Shown piece by piece: positions 10,095 to 19,822 of a stretch of DNA of 64,000 bases (positions are counted from its first letter, which is position 1; each line of letters begins with the position of its first letter). The notes below the pieces were generated by a model. That model saw nothing but the letters and a program-made list of their open reading frames with translations. It was not told the origin of the DNA and made no database searches. The position numbers and the translations under genes are program-made. Origin of the DNA: Siphonodentalium dalli (lineage: Eukaryota; Mollusca; Scaphopoda; Gadilida; Siphonodentaliidae). The stretch spans positions 283,085,426-283,149,425 of the forward strand of contig CP136063.1 of assembly GCA_032622095.1 (NCBI GenBank), in the 5' to 3' direction.

Positions 10095-10210
10095 AACAAG
10101 AGCATCGCTAGGGCGTGGCAAAATACGCCCTTTAGCCATTTCGAATTGTACTATCGCAAAATAAGATAATACTTGGGCTTACATTTAAAGAAAATCTGAT
10201 AAATATATGC
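10095..10210 (+). mobile_element. Head fragment of the AACAAGAG repeat (empty MITE site)
   Basis: Matches 5,737-5,890 but lacks the 45 bp MITE; the single TTAA is at 10,185-10,188. It interrupts the palindrome arm directly after ATAAATAAATCAAAC. Confidence 0.65.
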
Positions 10211-10345
10211 TCAAACCCCCTCACGAACATAAACAGTTTAAGCGATGACACTAGCTACATATTCTATATTTAATAATAATAATAAAAATTGATAAACAAA
10301 ATGAGTAGCCGTCAGAAACTGACTATAATACCATCTTTTTTCCAG

Positions 10346-10869
10346 AACAAAGAAAAGCTGCCAAAAGACAAAGACAAAGCAAAAATGAGGTTGAAGTATT
10401 ACTATCGGAATCCACGAATGCCACTTGTGAAACAAAAGTTCAGACTGTACCGATGGATGACCAACTCACAAACATGGAGGCAAGCTTTGTGCCGCGAATC
10501 GCCAATGTTATCAGCTTAGCTGGCACAGTTTCTTCAAGATGTGACAAACTTCGCAAAATTGCACCACGACCATCGGCCATGCCATCTACTCAACAATCAC
10601 AAATGTTTTCCATTGCATCTATTCCACAACATTCTTTGAATAGCATCACAGAGGAGGCACAAAATACTGAGGCATTAACAAATATTCCGAAATCCGCCTT
10701 ATATCATAGCGAGCAGAATTTGAGAAAGAGCGGGAGATTAACAAGATTACCCAAGCGTCTTTCTTCTGATAATGGACACACATCTCATCTTGGATCTATC
10801 GTCTGTCCAGTATCTGGTTTAACCAAATTGAATGAGGAGGTCTGGAAAACGAAAATGAAGGAAGAGCAA
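10346..10869 (+). CDS. Orphan exon-like open segment, unknown gene
   Basis: An acceptor (CATCTTTTTTCCAG, ending at 10,345) opens 524 bases with 174 codons and no stop, ending at a good donor, CAA|GTAAGA (10,870). The upstream intron would be phase 1 and the downstream one phase 0. If the donor is not used, the frame stops at 10,884. The peptide starts with a basic stretch, QRKAAKRQRQSK, that resembles a bipartite nuclear signal. It is Ser/Thr-rich, and near its end has RKSGRLTRLPKRL, reminiscent of basic tails in retrotransposon polyproteins. I do not recognise a family. It is on the strand opposite to the left gene copy and lies in that gene's first intron; the right arm lacks it, so it was inserted into, or survived only in, this arm. 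An overlapping frame from ATG 10,301 is a weaker alternative. Confidence 0.45.
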
Positions 10870-10884
10870 GTAAGAAAAACTTAA

Positions 10885-11280
10885 AAGGCAACTGAGAACA
10901 GAAATAAATGTTCTCTAATCTATACTATATATTTTGAGACTTCGTATATATATGTGTATATATGCACTTCATAGAATCCAAAACGCGTGTAAAGATTGAG
11001 CTCAAACTTCCTATGTAAGTGTCAAATCCCACCGACACGACCGTGGTCGCGGTTTAGAGAAGCTCAGAGCACCCGTTCTCCAATCTCAAATCACAGCAAA
11101 GGCACTGCGGGGGTTAATCAAGTGATTATTTAATGAGCGTTTGTTTTTGACGCATCTCTATAAAGAGCGTCTGTTTCCCATTCAACGTTATTCGCATCTG
11201 CAGAGTTATACGGGAACGCAAACGTTATTGCTCGAAATTTATTCCCTGCGAGCACGGATGGCGCGCTTTGTTTTTACAGA
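10885..11280. other. Intergenic or intronic, nothing recognised
   Basis: An AT-rich start is followed by GC-richer sequence with GACACGACCGTGGTCGCGG, a partial inverted repeat. I looked for a tRNA cloverleaf here and did not find one. Confidence 0.4.
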
Positions 11281-11695
11281 ACCAAAATGTTATGAAATTG
11301 GTCAAATTCTAAGTCGAAAAAGGGCCGTAACTCATGTAAAAAAAATTGGACGGAACCCATATTCGAACTTGGCCTGTATCTTTAGCTGAGAAATACACAT
11401 ACCAACTTTGGTTCAGATCAAATAATCCAAACTGGAGTTATCGGTCGGAAACCAAAAATGTTAACAGACGGTAAAATTCTAAGTCGAAAAAGGGCCGTAA
11501 CTCATGTAAAAATAATTGGACATAACCCATATTCGAACTTGGCCTGTATCTTTAGCTGGGAAATACACATACCAACTTTGGTTCAGATCAAATAATCCAA
11601 ACTGGAGTTATCGGTCGGAAACCAAAAATGTTAACGGACGGACGGACGGACGGACAGACAGACGGACAGACGGACGGCGGACAGACTGATAACTT
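11281..11695 (+). mobile_element. Two tandem segments of the GGAC-tailed repeat
   Basis: The body of the 5,737 repeat occurs twice (starting about 11,283 and 11,467), followed by one GGAC/AGAC microsatellite at about 11,635-11,690. The AACAAGAG head is missing. The first body carries small changes (TCAGCTAAAG in place of CCAGCTAAAG when read in reverse). Confidence 0.6.
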
Positions 11696-11699
11696 TGGA

Positions 11700-12396
11700 G
11701 GCAATTTTATGGTTAGATTTCGATTGTGAATTCAGACAGAATTAGGCAACACGTGCTTTTTGAAGTTTGTTTACACATCGTCATCGTGCGGCCACCGCCG
11801 AAGAAACGTGGCCTGGCCGACATTGGCCGCCATTTAACACAAGCGGAAGTAGAAATCGCTGGAAATGTACACAGATATTTTCATTTCGAAATCTTGTGGG
11901 GGTTGCCTTTCGTAAATAGATAAGATAAGATTTATTGAAGCAAACTAAATAGTTCTGTAGAGTCAAAACTATCGCCAGAAGTCCTTGGTTTTACAAAGAC
12001 ATCCCCGAACAAAATCTGGGGGCCTACCGATTTGCATAAATGAAACAAATCGAAAAATAGGGGCCTTAACCTATAATAAACGTAACCTATAATAAACGAA
12101 GGTTTTACTAACCAGAAGTACAAGAATCCGTGTCCATTTTCAAGATAGAGAGAGAAATATTGGTGTTAAGAAGTTGAGTGTTGTCGCCACGACCTGCATC
12201 CGGGGAACTGACTGCACATGGGATTTTTCGCGCCATGCAAATCGGCATTTTCATTGGCTGATGTAAAGCGGCGCAATTTGATTCGACGAAATTCCTTGAC
12301 TCCTATGACGTATTCAAAATGGCCCATTGATAATTAACGCTTTAACTGCCAACTACATGAGCTGAGTTCCACTCACTCAATTTAATCACACCTATA
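11700..12396. repeat. Inner left arm of the palindrome
   Basis: Reverse complement (imperfect) of about 13,315-14,200. It includes the first exon of the left gene copy (12,137-12,113) and its promoter, and a terminator-like AGATAAGATAAGATTTATTGAAG segment near 11,928. Divergence is clearly higher than between the array units, so this inversion is older. Confidence 0.75.
12225..12257 (-). promoter_or_regulatory. Promoter elements of the left gene copy (TATA lost)
   Basis: An E2F-like site TTTTCGCGCC (12,225-12,234), a TGCAAATCGG satellite-type motif and a reverse CCAAT box (ATTGG, 12,253-12,257) lie upstream of ATG 12,137. Where the right copy has CCATATATAG this one reads CCATGTGCAG. Confidence 0.45.
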
Positions 12397-12407
12397 GTTC
12401 TTGAATA

Positions 12408-12519
12408 GCACTGTTTTGCATAGCACTGTTTTTGCATAGCACTGTTTTGCATAACCCTGTTTTGCATACCACTGTTTTGCATACCACTGTTTTGCATACC
12501 ACTGTTTTGCATACCACTG
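12408..12519. repeat. 15 bp minisatellite, GTATGCAAAACAGTG (minus strand)
   Basis: About seven and a half copies of CACTGTTTTGCATAC-type units, with a few variants. The unit is the same as the commonest motif of the satellites at 1-5,515 (GTATGCAAAACAGTG occurs at 1,351-1,365). It lies in the spacer between the two divergent promoters. Confidence 0.85.
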
Positions 12520-13314
12520 AATCGTGAATCCACTTTTATGTCGGCCTCGCTGCATTGACGGAGGAAGGGGCACACGCCGGGCCATGGTCGTGTTCTAGAC
12601 CTGTATACGAAGGGCACATCCCTCGGATAAGCGGATTGCCTGAAATATCATGGGGCGAGCTCGAAGCATACCATGCAGATACGACAGAACCCCTCATCAT
12701 CTCATGGGCATACTAGGGCCCCCGACACATTAAGTGTCCACCTGGGATTTCGCAGAGGACCTTGCATCGAGGTACCTTCTAATCGTCATTTAAAAACAGT
12801 CATACTGCCTGACCGGCTATAGGCCTGTATACCTATAGGGGTCATGGCGACGCCCGCTGTGATTTTGTTGTTGTGGGGGCCCTTGTGGCCCCGATGTCTC
12901 ACCCCACCCTGGTCTTTCCATATCACTCCCAATGGGTGAGCCGGTGCCGCCACTGATTAAATGCAGTGATCAAATTTCTTGCAAGGTGCGGTTTGTCTTA
13001 TTTAATAAGCTGCACGGGGCCCACCGGTATAGGACTCATACCTGGTGGTTCCGTTCAGCATAGGCCTACATCCGTACATCTTACCATTGTTTGGTAGAAA
13101 TGTTACACGCGATATATATGTAATTATATGAGGGTCCATTATGGGGGCCCAGTAGTACCTCCACATCCCTGCGTTAAACCAGAGATAAAAAACCTTTTTG
13201 GTCGAAAAAACTCTGGAAGCATTGAATGCAAGGTGTCTAAAAATGTAATTCATTTTTACTTATATGAGTGCATTAAAGCTATCAAATAATGAAGTAATTT
13301 GGTTGTGTATATCA
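12520..13314. other. Central spacer of the palindrome
   Basis: This is the only single-copy part of each 17 kb unit. It has average base composition and CpG-containing stretches. Minus-strand frames of up to 83 codons exist but lack splice or repeat support, so I call no gene. Confidence 0.5.
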
Positions 13315-13318
13315 ACTA

Positions 13319-13372
13319 TAGGTGTGATTAAATTGAGTGAGTGGAAAGGTGTGATTAAATTGAGTGAGTGGA
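13319..13372. repeat. Two direct copies of AGGTGTGATTAAATTGAGTG
   Basis: A unit of about 26 bases is repeated twice at the start of the right arm; the left arm has one inverted copy (about 12,365-12,396). This marks the inner edge of the palindrome. Confidence 0.7.
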
Positions 13373-13514
13373 ACTGAGCTCATGTTAACGAGGGATATGC
13401 GTATAGAATAATAGTTGGCAGTCAAAGGGTTAATTAGCAATGGGCCGCTTTGAATACGTCATAGAATGGATGTCAAGGAATTTCGTCGAATGAAATTGCG
13501 CCGTTTTGCAGCAG

Positions 13515-13559
13515 CCAATGAAAGCCGTTTTGCATGGCGCGAAAAATCCCCATATATAG
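13515..13559 (+). promoter_or_regulatory. Core promoter of the right gene copy
   Basis: A CCAAT box (13,515-13,519), an E2F-like GGCGCGAAAA (13,536-13,545) and a TATATAG box (13,553-13,559) lie 50-95 bases before ATG 13,608. Two CCGTTTTGCA motifs, the satellite core, lie on either side of the CCAAT box. Box identities are consensus matches only. The E2F plus CCAAT pairing is known from cell-cycle promoters, but regulation here is inferred. Confidence 0.5.
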
Positions 13560-13607
13560 TTGCTTGCACGTGTTTACTCAACCTCTCAACACAAATCTTT
13601 CTCAAAA

Positions 13608-16273
13608 ATGGACACGGATTATTCTAATTGTGGTTAGTAAAATTCTTCGTTTATTATAGGTTAAGGGCCCTACGTACATGGGTAGGCCCCATTTGTGCGT
13701 GATAATCCACATTTTTCGATTTGTTTCGGTGTATGCAAAACAGTGTCATGCAAATCGGTAGATCGGTAGATTTTGTTTGGGGATGTCTTTGTAAAACCAA
13801 GGACTTCTGGCGATAGTTTTGACTCTACAGAACTATATGGTTTGCTTCAATAAATCTTATCTTATCTATTTACCCCCATACGAAAGGCAACCCCCACAAG
13901 ATTTCGGAATGAAAATATCTGTGTACATTTCCGCCGATTTATACTTCCGCTTTGTGTTAAATGTCGTCCAAAACGTGCCATGATGGCCTGAAATTTGTTG
14001 AATTTTCATGGTATCAAATTCCCAGGTATGTGCTCTACTCAAATGGCTACTCATATGGACGAAGGCTATTTATGTGTAAAAAAAAAAATGTCTAAAAAAC
14101 TTCAAGAAGCACGTGTTGCCTAATTTCGTTTACAATTCTGTCTGAATTCACAATCGAAATCTAACCATAAAATTGCCTCCAAAGTAACAAACTGATGGAA
14201 TAATTTGAACGGTCCCAAGCCACCACACCCCCACCCCCCCCCCCCCGTACCCACCCACCCGTACCCACCCACCCTTCCAATTTAATTTGATTTATTTATC
14301 CGAGATTTCAATCAAAAGTGGTGTCATAAATGACGCCCGTTGTTCCTTCAAAAATGGTGTCTTTGAAGGAACAACGTGCATTTTTAGTTTGACGAGTTAC
14401 TTTAACCTTAACCATATATTTAATAGGCCTATGTTTTTTCTTTCAGAAGTGATGAATTACAGATACACAGCCAATTCATGGTGGCCAGTGATTGGTTCAG
14501 CAACAGATCGGTGGTTCTATGTCGATCAACCTGGTAGTAAGTTCGATATTCATCAGCCAGAAAGACTAAAACCGTACTCTCGTCCTGTCTTCAGCAAGAA
14601 GGTCTCCAAACTTTCCAAAAGATATAAAGTCCACCAGCAGGTCGCCATGATCTTAGCGGATTCTTTAGCTGTCCAGTCTTCCTGTCTTCCAGTCGTCCAG
14701 GACGAAAGCATCTCTGACATTGAGAAATCTCACTCCAGTCCTCGTCGTCGTGCTCATCATTCCAGTCGTCCTCGTGTTCTAGCAGGCGATGTTCCATCGT
14801 CCGAATCGTCCAGCTCTCGTGCATCCAGGCCTCGTCCAGTCGCCATTGAGGAATCTCGTTCCAGTCCTACATCACCTCGTCGTCCAGTCGCCATTCCTCT
14901 TAAACGACAGCGTATCGAAACCGTCTCTGCCATTGAGGAATCTCGTTCCAGTCCTACATCACCTCGTCGTCCAGTCGCCATTCCTCTTAAACGACAGCGT
15001 ATCGAAACCGTCTCTGCCATTGAGGAATCTCGTTCCAGTCCTACATCACCTCGTCGTCCAGTCGCCATTGAGGAATCTCGTTCCAGTCCTACATCACCTC
15101 GTCGTCCAGTCGTCGTTCCTGAAACACCGGTATGTAATTTACATAATTTTAACTTTTATAAGTGAAGGAATCTGTACACAAATCTTTTCCTGTAGAACGG
15201 ATAAATAAATCAAATTAAATTGGAAGGGTGGGTGGGTACGGGGGGGGGGGGGGGAGGGGGGGCTTGGGACCGTTCAAATTATTCCATCAGTTTGTTACTT
15301 TGGAGGCAATTTTATGGTTAGATTTCGATTGTGAATTCAGACAGAATTGTAATTGAAATTAGGCAACACGTGCTTCTTGAATTTTTAAAACATTTGTTTT
15401 TTTACACATAAATAGCCTTCGTCCATATGAGTAGAGCACATACCTAAAAATTGAATTAAGAAAAAAGTGAATTATGTTTCTATATTTATAAAACGGCTTG
15501 CTTTATAGAAAACAGACTTCTTTTTCATGTGAGAAGAGCTATGTCGTCTGCATCTAAACTATCTACGCCCTTTGCATCTAAGCCATCTTTCAATCTAAGA
15601 ACAAACTGGCCGATTTACATAATTTTGACTTTTTATTACACACCCATCCTACGCATAAAAGAAATACGTCAGTGCCAACCCGTGTGGTAATTAAAAAGCT
15701 GTTCCGCACACGTGTGCAGAACGGATTTCGTAAAGTTTGAAATGCTTAAAATTCGCTCTTAAAATAGTCCTAGTGGTGTGTAATAAACACAGAACACCAC
15801 TCGTGTCCCAATAAGTTCTTCATAACGTTGAACTCATTGGAACACTTCTGACGTTCTGTCTATTTATAAGTGAAGGAATCTTTGTGAGGTTAATCTTTAT
15901 GGAAACGGACTTCTTTTTCATGTTATTTATATAACTTTGTTTCTGTTTACAGCCTAGGCCGTCTACCGGCAAGATCTTCTTCCTTGGACACCTATCACCT
16001 TCAGTTGAAAAGACATACCAGGGCCGGCCCAAGAAGTCGCTTGATGGGAAATGGAAGAGCGACGGCACGCCGACTCTCCAGCAAGTCTTGGCGAAGAAAT
16101 ATAAGCCCACAATGACAATATTCTGCAGTGCAGAGAAATGCAATTCAGTCACTTTGAAAAGTGCATCGACGATATACACACATATTTACAGGTACCACTG
16201 CCCATACAACACGAAGGTCAACAAAGAAAGGATGCAGCCGAGGAAGGGGAAATATTTCAGATTGTATTATTAA
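13608..16273 (+). CDS. Three-exon gene, basic Ser/Arg-repeat nuclear-type protein (unknown family)
   Basis: Predicted exons are 13,608-13,632, 14,447-15,129 and 15,953-16,273. The splice sites are GTTAGT donor, TTTTTTCTTTCAG acceptor, GTATGT donor and TTCTGTTTACAG acceptor. Phases (1, then 0) agree at both introns, giving 342 residues. Residues 1-8 are MDTDYSNC. A region with WWPVIGS and RPVFSKKVSK follows; then a Ser/Arg-rich part of 16- and 29-residue repeats (ESRSSPTSPRR, with SPRR fitting the CDK-type site S-P-x-R) that carries PLKRQRIE nuclear-signal-like motifs at about 159 and 188. The last exon has an AT-hook-like GRPKK (260-264) and Cys294, Cys299, His313, His318 spaced like a C2H2 finger. 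I infer a nuclear DNA- or chromatin-binding protein. I know no homologue. It pairs head to head with a broken copy. The last exon could alternatively leave at AG|GTACCA (16,191). Confidence 0.55.
14850..15112 (+). repeat. 48/87 bp coding repeats in the intact copy
   Basis: Order here: 48 bp-type, 87 bp, 87 bp, 48 bp-type. The second gene copy (31,353-31,948) has one 87 bp unit fewer; its exon is 596 rather than 683 bases, exactly 87 less. Confidence 0.85.
15130..15952 (+). other. Second intron of the right gene copy
   Basis: Begins with GTATGT and ends TTTACAG. It holds the poly-G tract (about 15,240-15,261), the inverted copy of the 14,110-14,305 repeat, and a near-palindrome CGCACACGTGTGCAG at 15,706. 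The first ~450 bases after the poly-G tract are what was amplified in the 32-64 kb array. Confidence 0.6.
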
Positions 16274-17589
16274 GGAATGAACATACTTCAGCAAGAAGGT
16301 CTCCAACTCGACCAATGATGCCCTGGTTCGATGACCACAGGTACCACTGCCCTGGCATGGCCTATATGATTGGTCCTCGAACCAGGGCATCATTGGTCGA
16401 GTTGTGAAACAATCGAGACCTATGGTTTGGCGATGTCGGTGGGCGTCTGTCTGTCCGTCCGTCCGTCCGTCTGTCTGTCTGTGTCGAATTTATCGTTTCC
16501 GGATGATAACTTGAGTAACGTTTATTTGATTCCCACCAAAATTGGTATGTGAATTTCCTGCATGGAAATAAAGGTCAAGTTCGATATTGGTTGCAAATTT
16601 TTACTACAGTTATGGGTTTTTTTACTCTGAAAATATGCCGAAATATTTTTTCCGCAGAACTTACTTTTTAATCCACTTTTTGAAAAAACCTCTATAGTAA
16701 CCACCAGGTGGTAGCCACCGTCAACGAGACTACAGCATCTCTGATGCACCTCTTGTTTTTATTATTTTACTTGTTTGCGAGACATAGATGCTATTGTTAT
16801 AGATGCTATTGTTATTATTGATATCTTTATATAAAAAAATTCATCTGACATAATTGTTTTTCATTGGTGGGTCGGGTCCCGGCTAGCTACAAATTGTCGT
16901 TATCAGTCTGTCCGTCCATCCGTCTGTCTGTCTGTCCGTCTGTCCGTTAACATTTTTGGTTTCCGATCGATAACTCCAGTTTGGATTATTTGATCTGAAC
17001 CAAAGTTGGTATGTGTATTTCCCAGCTAAAGATACAGGCCAAGTTCGAATATGGGTTATGTCCAATTATTTTTACATGAGTTACGGCCCTTTTTCAACTT
17101 AGAATTTGACCAATTTCATAACATTTTGGTTTCCGAACGATAACTCCAGTTTTTATTATTTGAGCTGAACCAAAGCTGGTATGTGTATTTCCCAGCTAAA
17201 ACTACACGCCAATTAGGGGTATATCAGATTTTCTTTAACCCTTTACCCAACATTGGCACAGGGCCCTTCTGTTGGGTAAAGGGTTAAATGTAAGCTCAAA
17301 GTATTATCTTATTTTGCGATAGTACAATTCGAAATGGCTAAAGGGCGTATTTTGCCACGCCCTAGCGATGCTCTTGTTAGTCCTACCCCGACAACAGGGG
17401 CTCAAACTCATGTTGGGGGGGGGGGGGGTTGCCACTTACCTGCCGGAGGTCGGGGGTTTCGCCAGGCATTGTCTGGACTCTCCTCCCCCAAATAAAAGTG
17501 GCAACGTCTTGATAAAGCTGAAATAATGATGAACGGCCATAGTTATACAAAACGGAGTAATTGTACAAAAAGGTAGGCGGTTTACATAT
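16274..17589. repeat. Outer right arm of the palindrome
   Basis: Reverse complement of about 5,520-6,995, very similar, including the hairpin, both GGAC-tailed repeats and the 45 bp MITE (17,239-17,283). One deletion of about 165 bases near 16,288 removes the orphan exon piece found in the left arm. Confidence 0.85.
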
Positions 17590-18000
17590 CACTGTTTTGC
17601 AGTTTTACTTACGCCGTTTTGCATATGGACAACCCTTTTACATATACCGTTTAACATGGCTTCAATAGCCGTTTTGTATAGGGAGGTCGATTTATTTTCT
17701 CGATACCCATGTTCAGCCAGATGAACTAATAAATAGACCACTTTATGCAAAACGGCCATTTGGCCAATGCAAATCGGCATATATAAAACGGCTGTCCTTA
17801 TGCAAACCAGCGTATGTAAAACGGTATATGTGAAACAGTTGCCCTTTTGCATAGGTGCTCCGTTTTGTATAATGTTGGAGTGATGACTTCAGCTTCAATC
17901 AAGCGACAATCGCTATCACTCCAACTTTAGCGCCTATACAAAACGGATATATAAATCGGATGAACGGAAACAGTTATACAAAACGGAGCACCTATGCAAA

Positions 18001-18054
18001 ACCCTAACCCTAACCTTAACCCTAACCCTAACCCTAACCGTAACCGTAACCCTA
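18001..18054 (-). repeat. Interstitial telomeric array (CCCTAA)
   Basis: CCCTAA copies join abruptly to GCACCTATGCAAA, marking the junction between the inverted first copy and the direct second copy. Confidence 0.9.
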
Positions 18055-18876
18055 ATAGCGCCTATACAAAACGGCATATATAAATCGGATGAAATTAAGC
18101 TGCTTTGCATATCACCGTTTTGCACACACCGGTTCGCATAACACTGTTTTGCATACACCGGTTTACTTAACAGTCATAAGCTGTTTTGCATAGATAACCG
18201 TTTTACATATACCGTTTTAATAGGCCGTTTTGCATAAGGACAACCGTTTTACATATACCGTTTAACATGTCTTCAATAGCCGTTTTGTATAGGGATGTCG
18301 ATTTATTAAGTCGATGTTGCTTTTCAGGAAAACAAGCACCCCCTCTAAATGCCCAATCTCAGACCTACCCGTCTTCTGGCTGAACATCGGCATCGAGAAA
18401 ATAATGTGACCTCCCTATACAAAACGGCTATTCAAGACATGTTAAACGGGTATATGTAAAAGGGTTTTCCATATGCAAAACGGCCTATGTAAAACGGGTA
18501 TATGGAAAACAGTTTTCCTTATGCAAAACGGTTTATGTGCCAACAAATCGTGTTAATTAAAACGGTGTATGCAAAACAGTGTCATGTGAAACGGTGTATG
18601 TAAAACAGTGATATGCAAAGCAGCCGCGTTTTGCATAGGTGCTCCGTTTTGTATAACTGTTTCCGTTCATCCGATTTATATATCCGTTTTGTATAGGCGC
18701 TAAAGTTGGAGTGATAGCGATTGTCGCTTGATTGAAGCTGAAGTCATCACTCCAACATTATACAAAACGGAGCACCTATGCAAAAGGGCAACTGTTTCAC
18801 ATATACCGTTTTACATACGCTGGTTTGCATAAGGACAGCCGTTTTATATATGCCGATTTGCATTGGCCAAATGGCC

Positions 18877-19407
18877 GTTTTGCATAAAGTGGTCTATTTA
18901 TTAATTCGATATTTTCAGCAAAACAAGCACCCCCTCTCCTTGCGCAATCTCAGACCTACCCGTCTTCTGGCTGAACATCGGTATCGAGAAAATAATGCGA
19001 CCTCCCTATACAAAACGGCTATTCAAGACATGTTAAACGGTATATGTAAAAGGGTTGTCCATATGCAAAACGGCCTATGTAAAACGGTATATGCAAAGCA
19101 GCAGCGTTTTGCATAGGTGCTCCGTTTCGTTTTGTATAACTATGGCCGTATATACAAAACGGAGCACCTATGCAAAACGCTGCTGCTTTGAATATACCGT
19201 TTTACATAGGCCGTTTTGCATATGGACAACCCTTTTACATATACCGTTTAACATGTCTTGAATAGCCGTTTTGTATAGGGAGGTCGCATTATTTTCTCGA
19301 TACCGATGTTCAGCCAGAAGACGGGTAGGTCTGAGATTGCGCAAGGAGAGGGGGTTGCTTGTTTTGCTGAAAAACAATATCTAATTAATAAATAGACCAC
19401 TTTATGC
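18877..19407. repeat. Satellite palindrome, about 250 bp arms
   Basis: 18,877-19,127 pairs with 19,157-19,407 around a 29-base spacer. It is found only here; the other satellite units carry this part in one orientation. Confidence 0.75.
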
Positions 19408-19551
19408 AAAACAGATATATACGCTAAAGTTGGAGTGATGACTTCAGCTTCAATCAAAGCGACAATCGCTATCACTCACCCTAACACTAAACCTAACCTT
19501 TGTATAACTATGGCCGATCCGATTTACATACGCTGTTTTGTATAGGCGCTA

Positions 19552-19822
19552 TTAGGGTTAGGGTTAGGGTTAGGGTTAGGGTTAAGGTTAGGGTTAGGGT
19601 TAGGGTATGGGTTAGGGTTAGGGGTTAGGGGTTAGGGTTAGGGTTAGGGTTGGGGTTATACAAAACGGAGCACCCTAACCCTAACACTAACCCATACCCT
19701 AACCCATACCCTAACCCCTAACCCTAACCCTAACCCTAACCCGAACCCTAACCCTAACCCTAACCCTAACCCTAACCCTAACCTTAACCCTAACCCTAAC
19801 CCTAACCGTAACCGTAACCCTA
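19552..19822. repeat. Facing telomeric arrays
   Basis: TTAGGG at 19,552-19,654 and CCCTAA at 19,673-19,822, preceded at 19,477 by degenerate CCCTAACACTAAACC. Confidence 0.9.

Larger units (their letters stand above)
7006..12137 (-). pseudogene. Left copy of the head-to-head gene (frame-broken, expanded)
   Basis: Minus-strand paralogue of the gene at 13,608-16,273. The first exon is 12,137-12,113 (MDTDSCTS plus one base, donor GTTAGT). The acceptor TTTTTTCTTTCAG opens an exon at 9,900 that ends at donor CCG|GTATGT (8,154). The last exon is 7,329-7,006, reading PRPSTGKIF to KGKYFRLYFY. Entering the large exon in the expected phase meets TGA after about 15 codons. Inside it, modules are repeated out of frame with each other: RPVFSKKVSK (several copies), MYGNPGRRKPSS, KRQCMETQDAES, and ESRSSPTSPRR (four extra 48 bp copies). 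A fragment resembling the last exon is embedded near 9,255-9,320. The TATA box of the right copy is missing here. I infer decay with module expansion; internal starts could still make smaller products. Confidence 0.5.

Noticed and set aside
11018-11060. tRNA T-arm-like GTCAAATCCCACC
   Set aside because: No acceptor stem, D-arm or anticodon arm could be fitted around it.
12382-12617. Minus-strand frames with QWYAK or MQNSG repeats
   Set aside because: They translate the 15 bp minisatellite.
13002-13253. 83-codon minus-strand frame in the palindrome spacer
   Set aside because: No recognisable domain, promoter or splice signals; its length is expected by chance.
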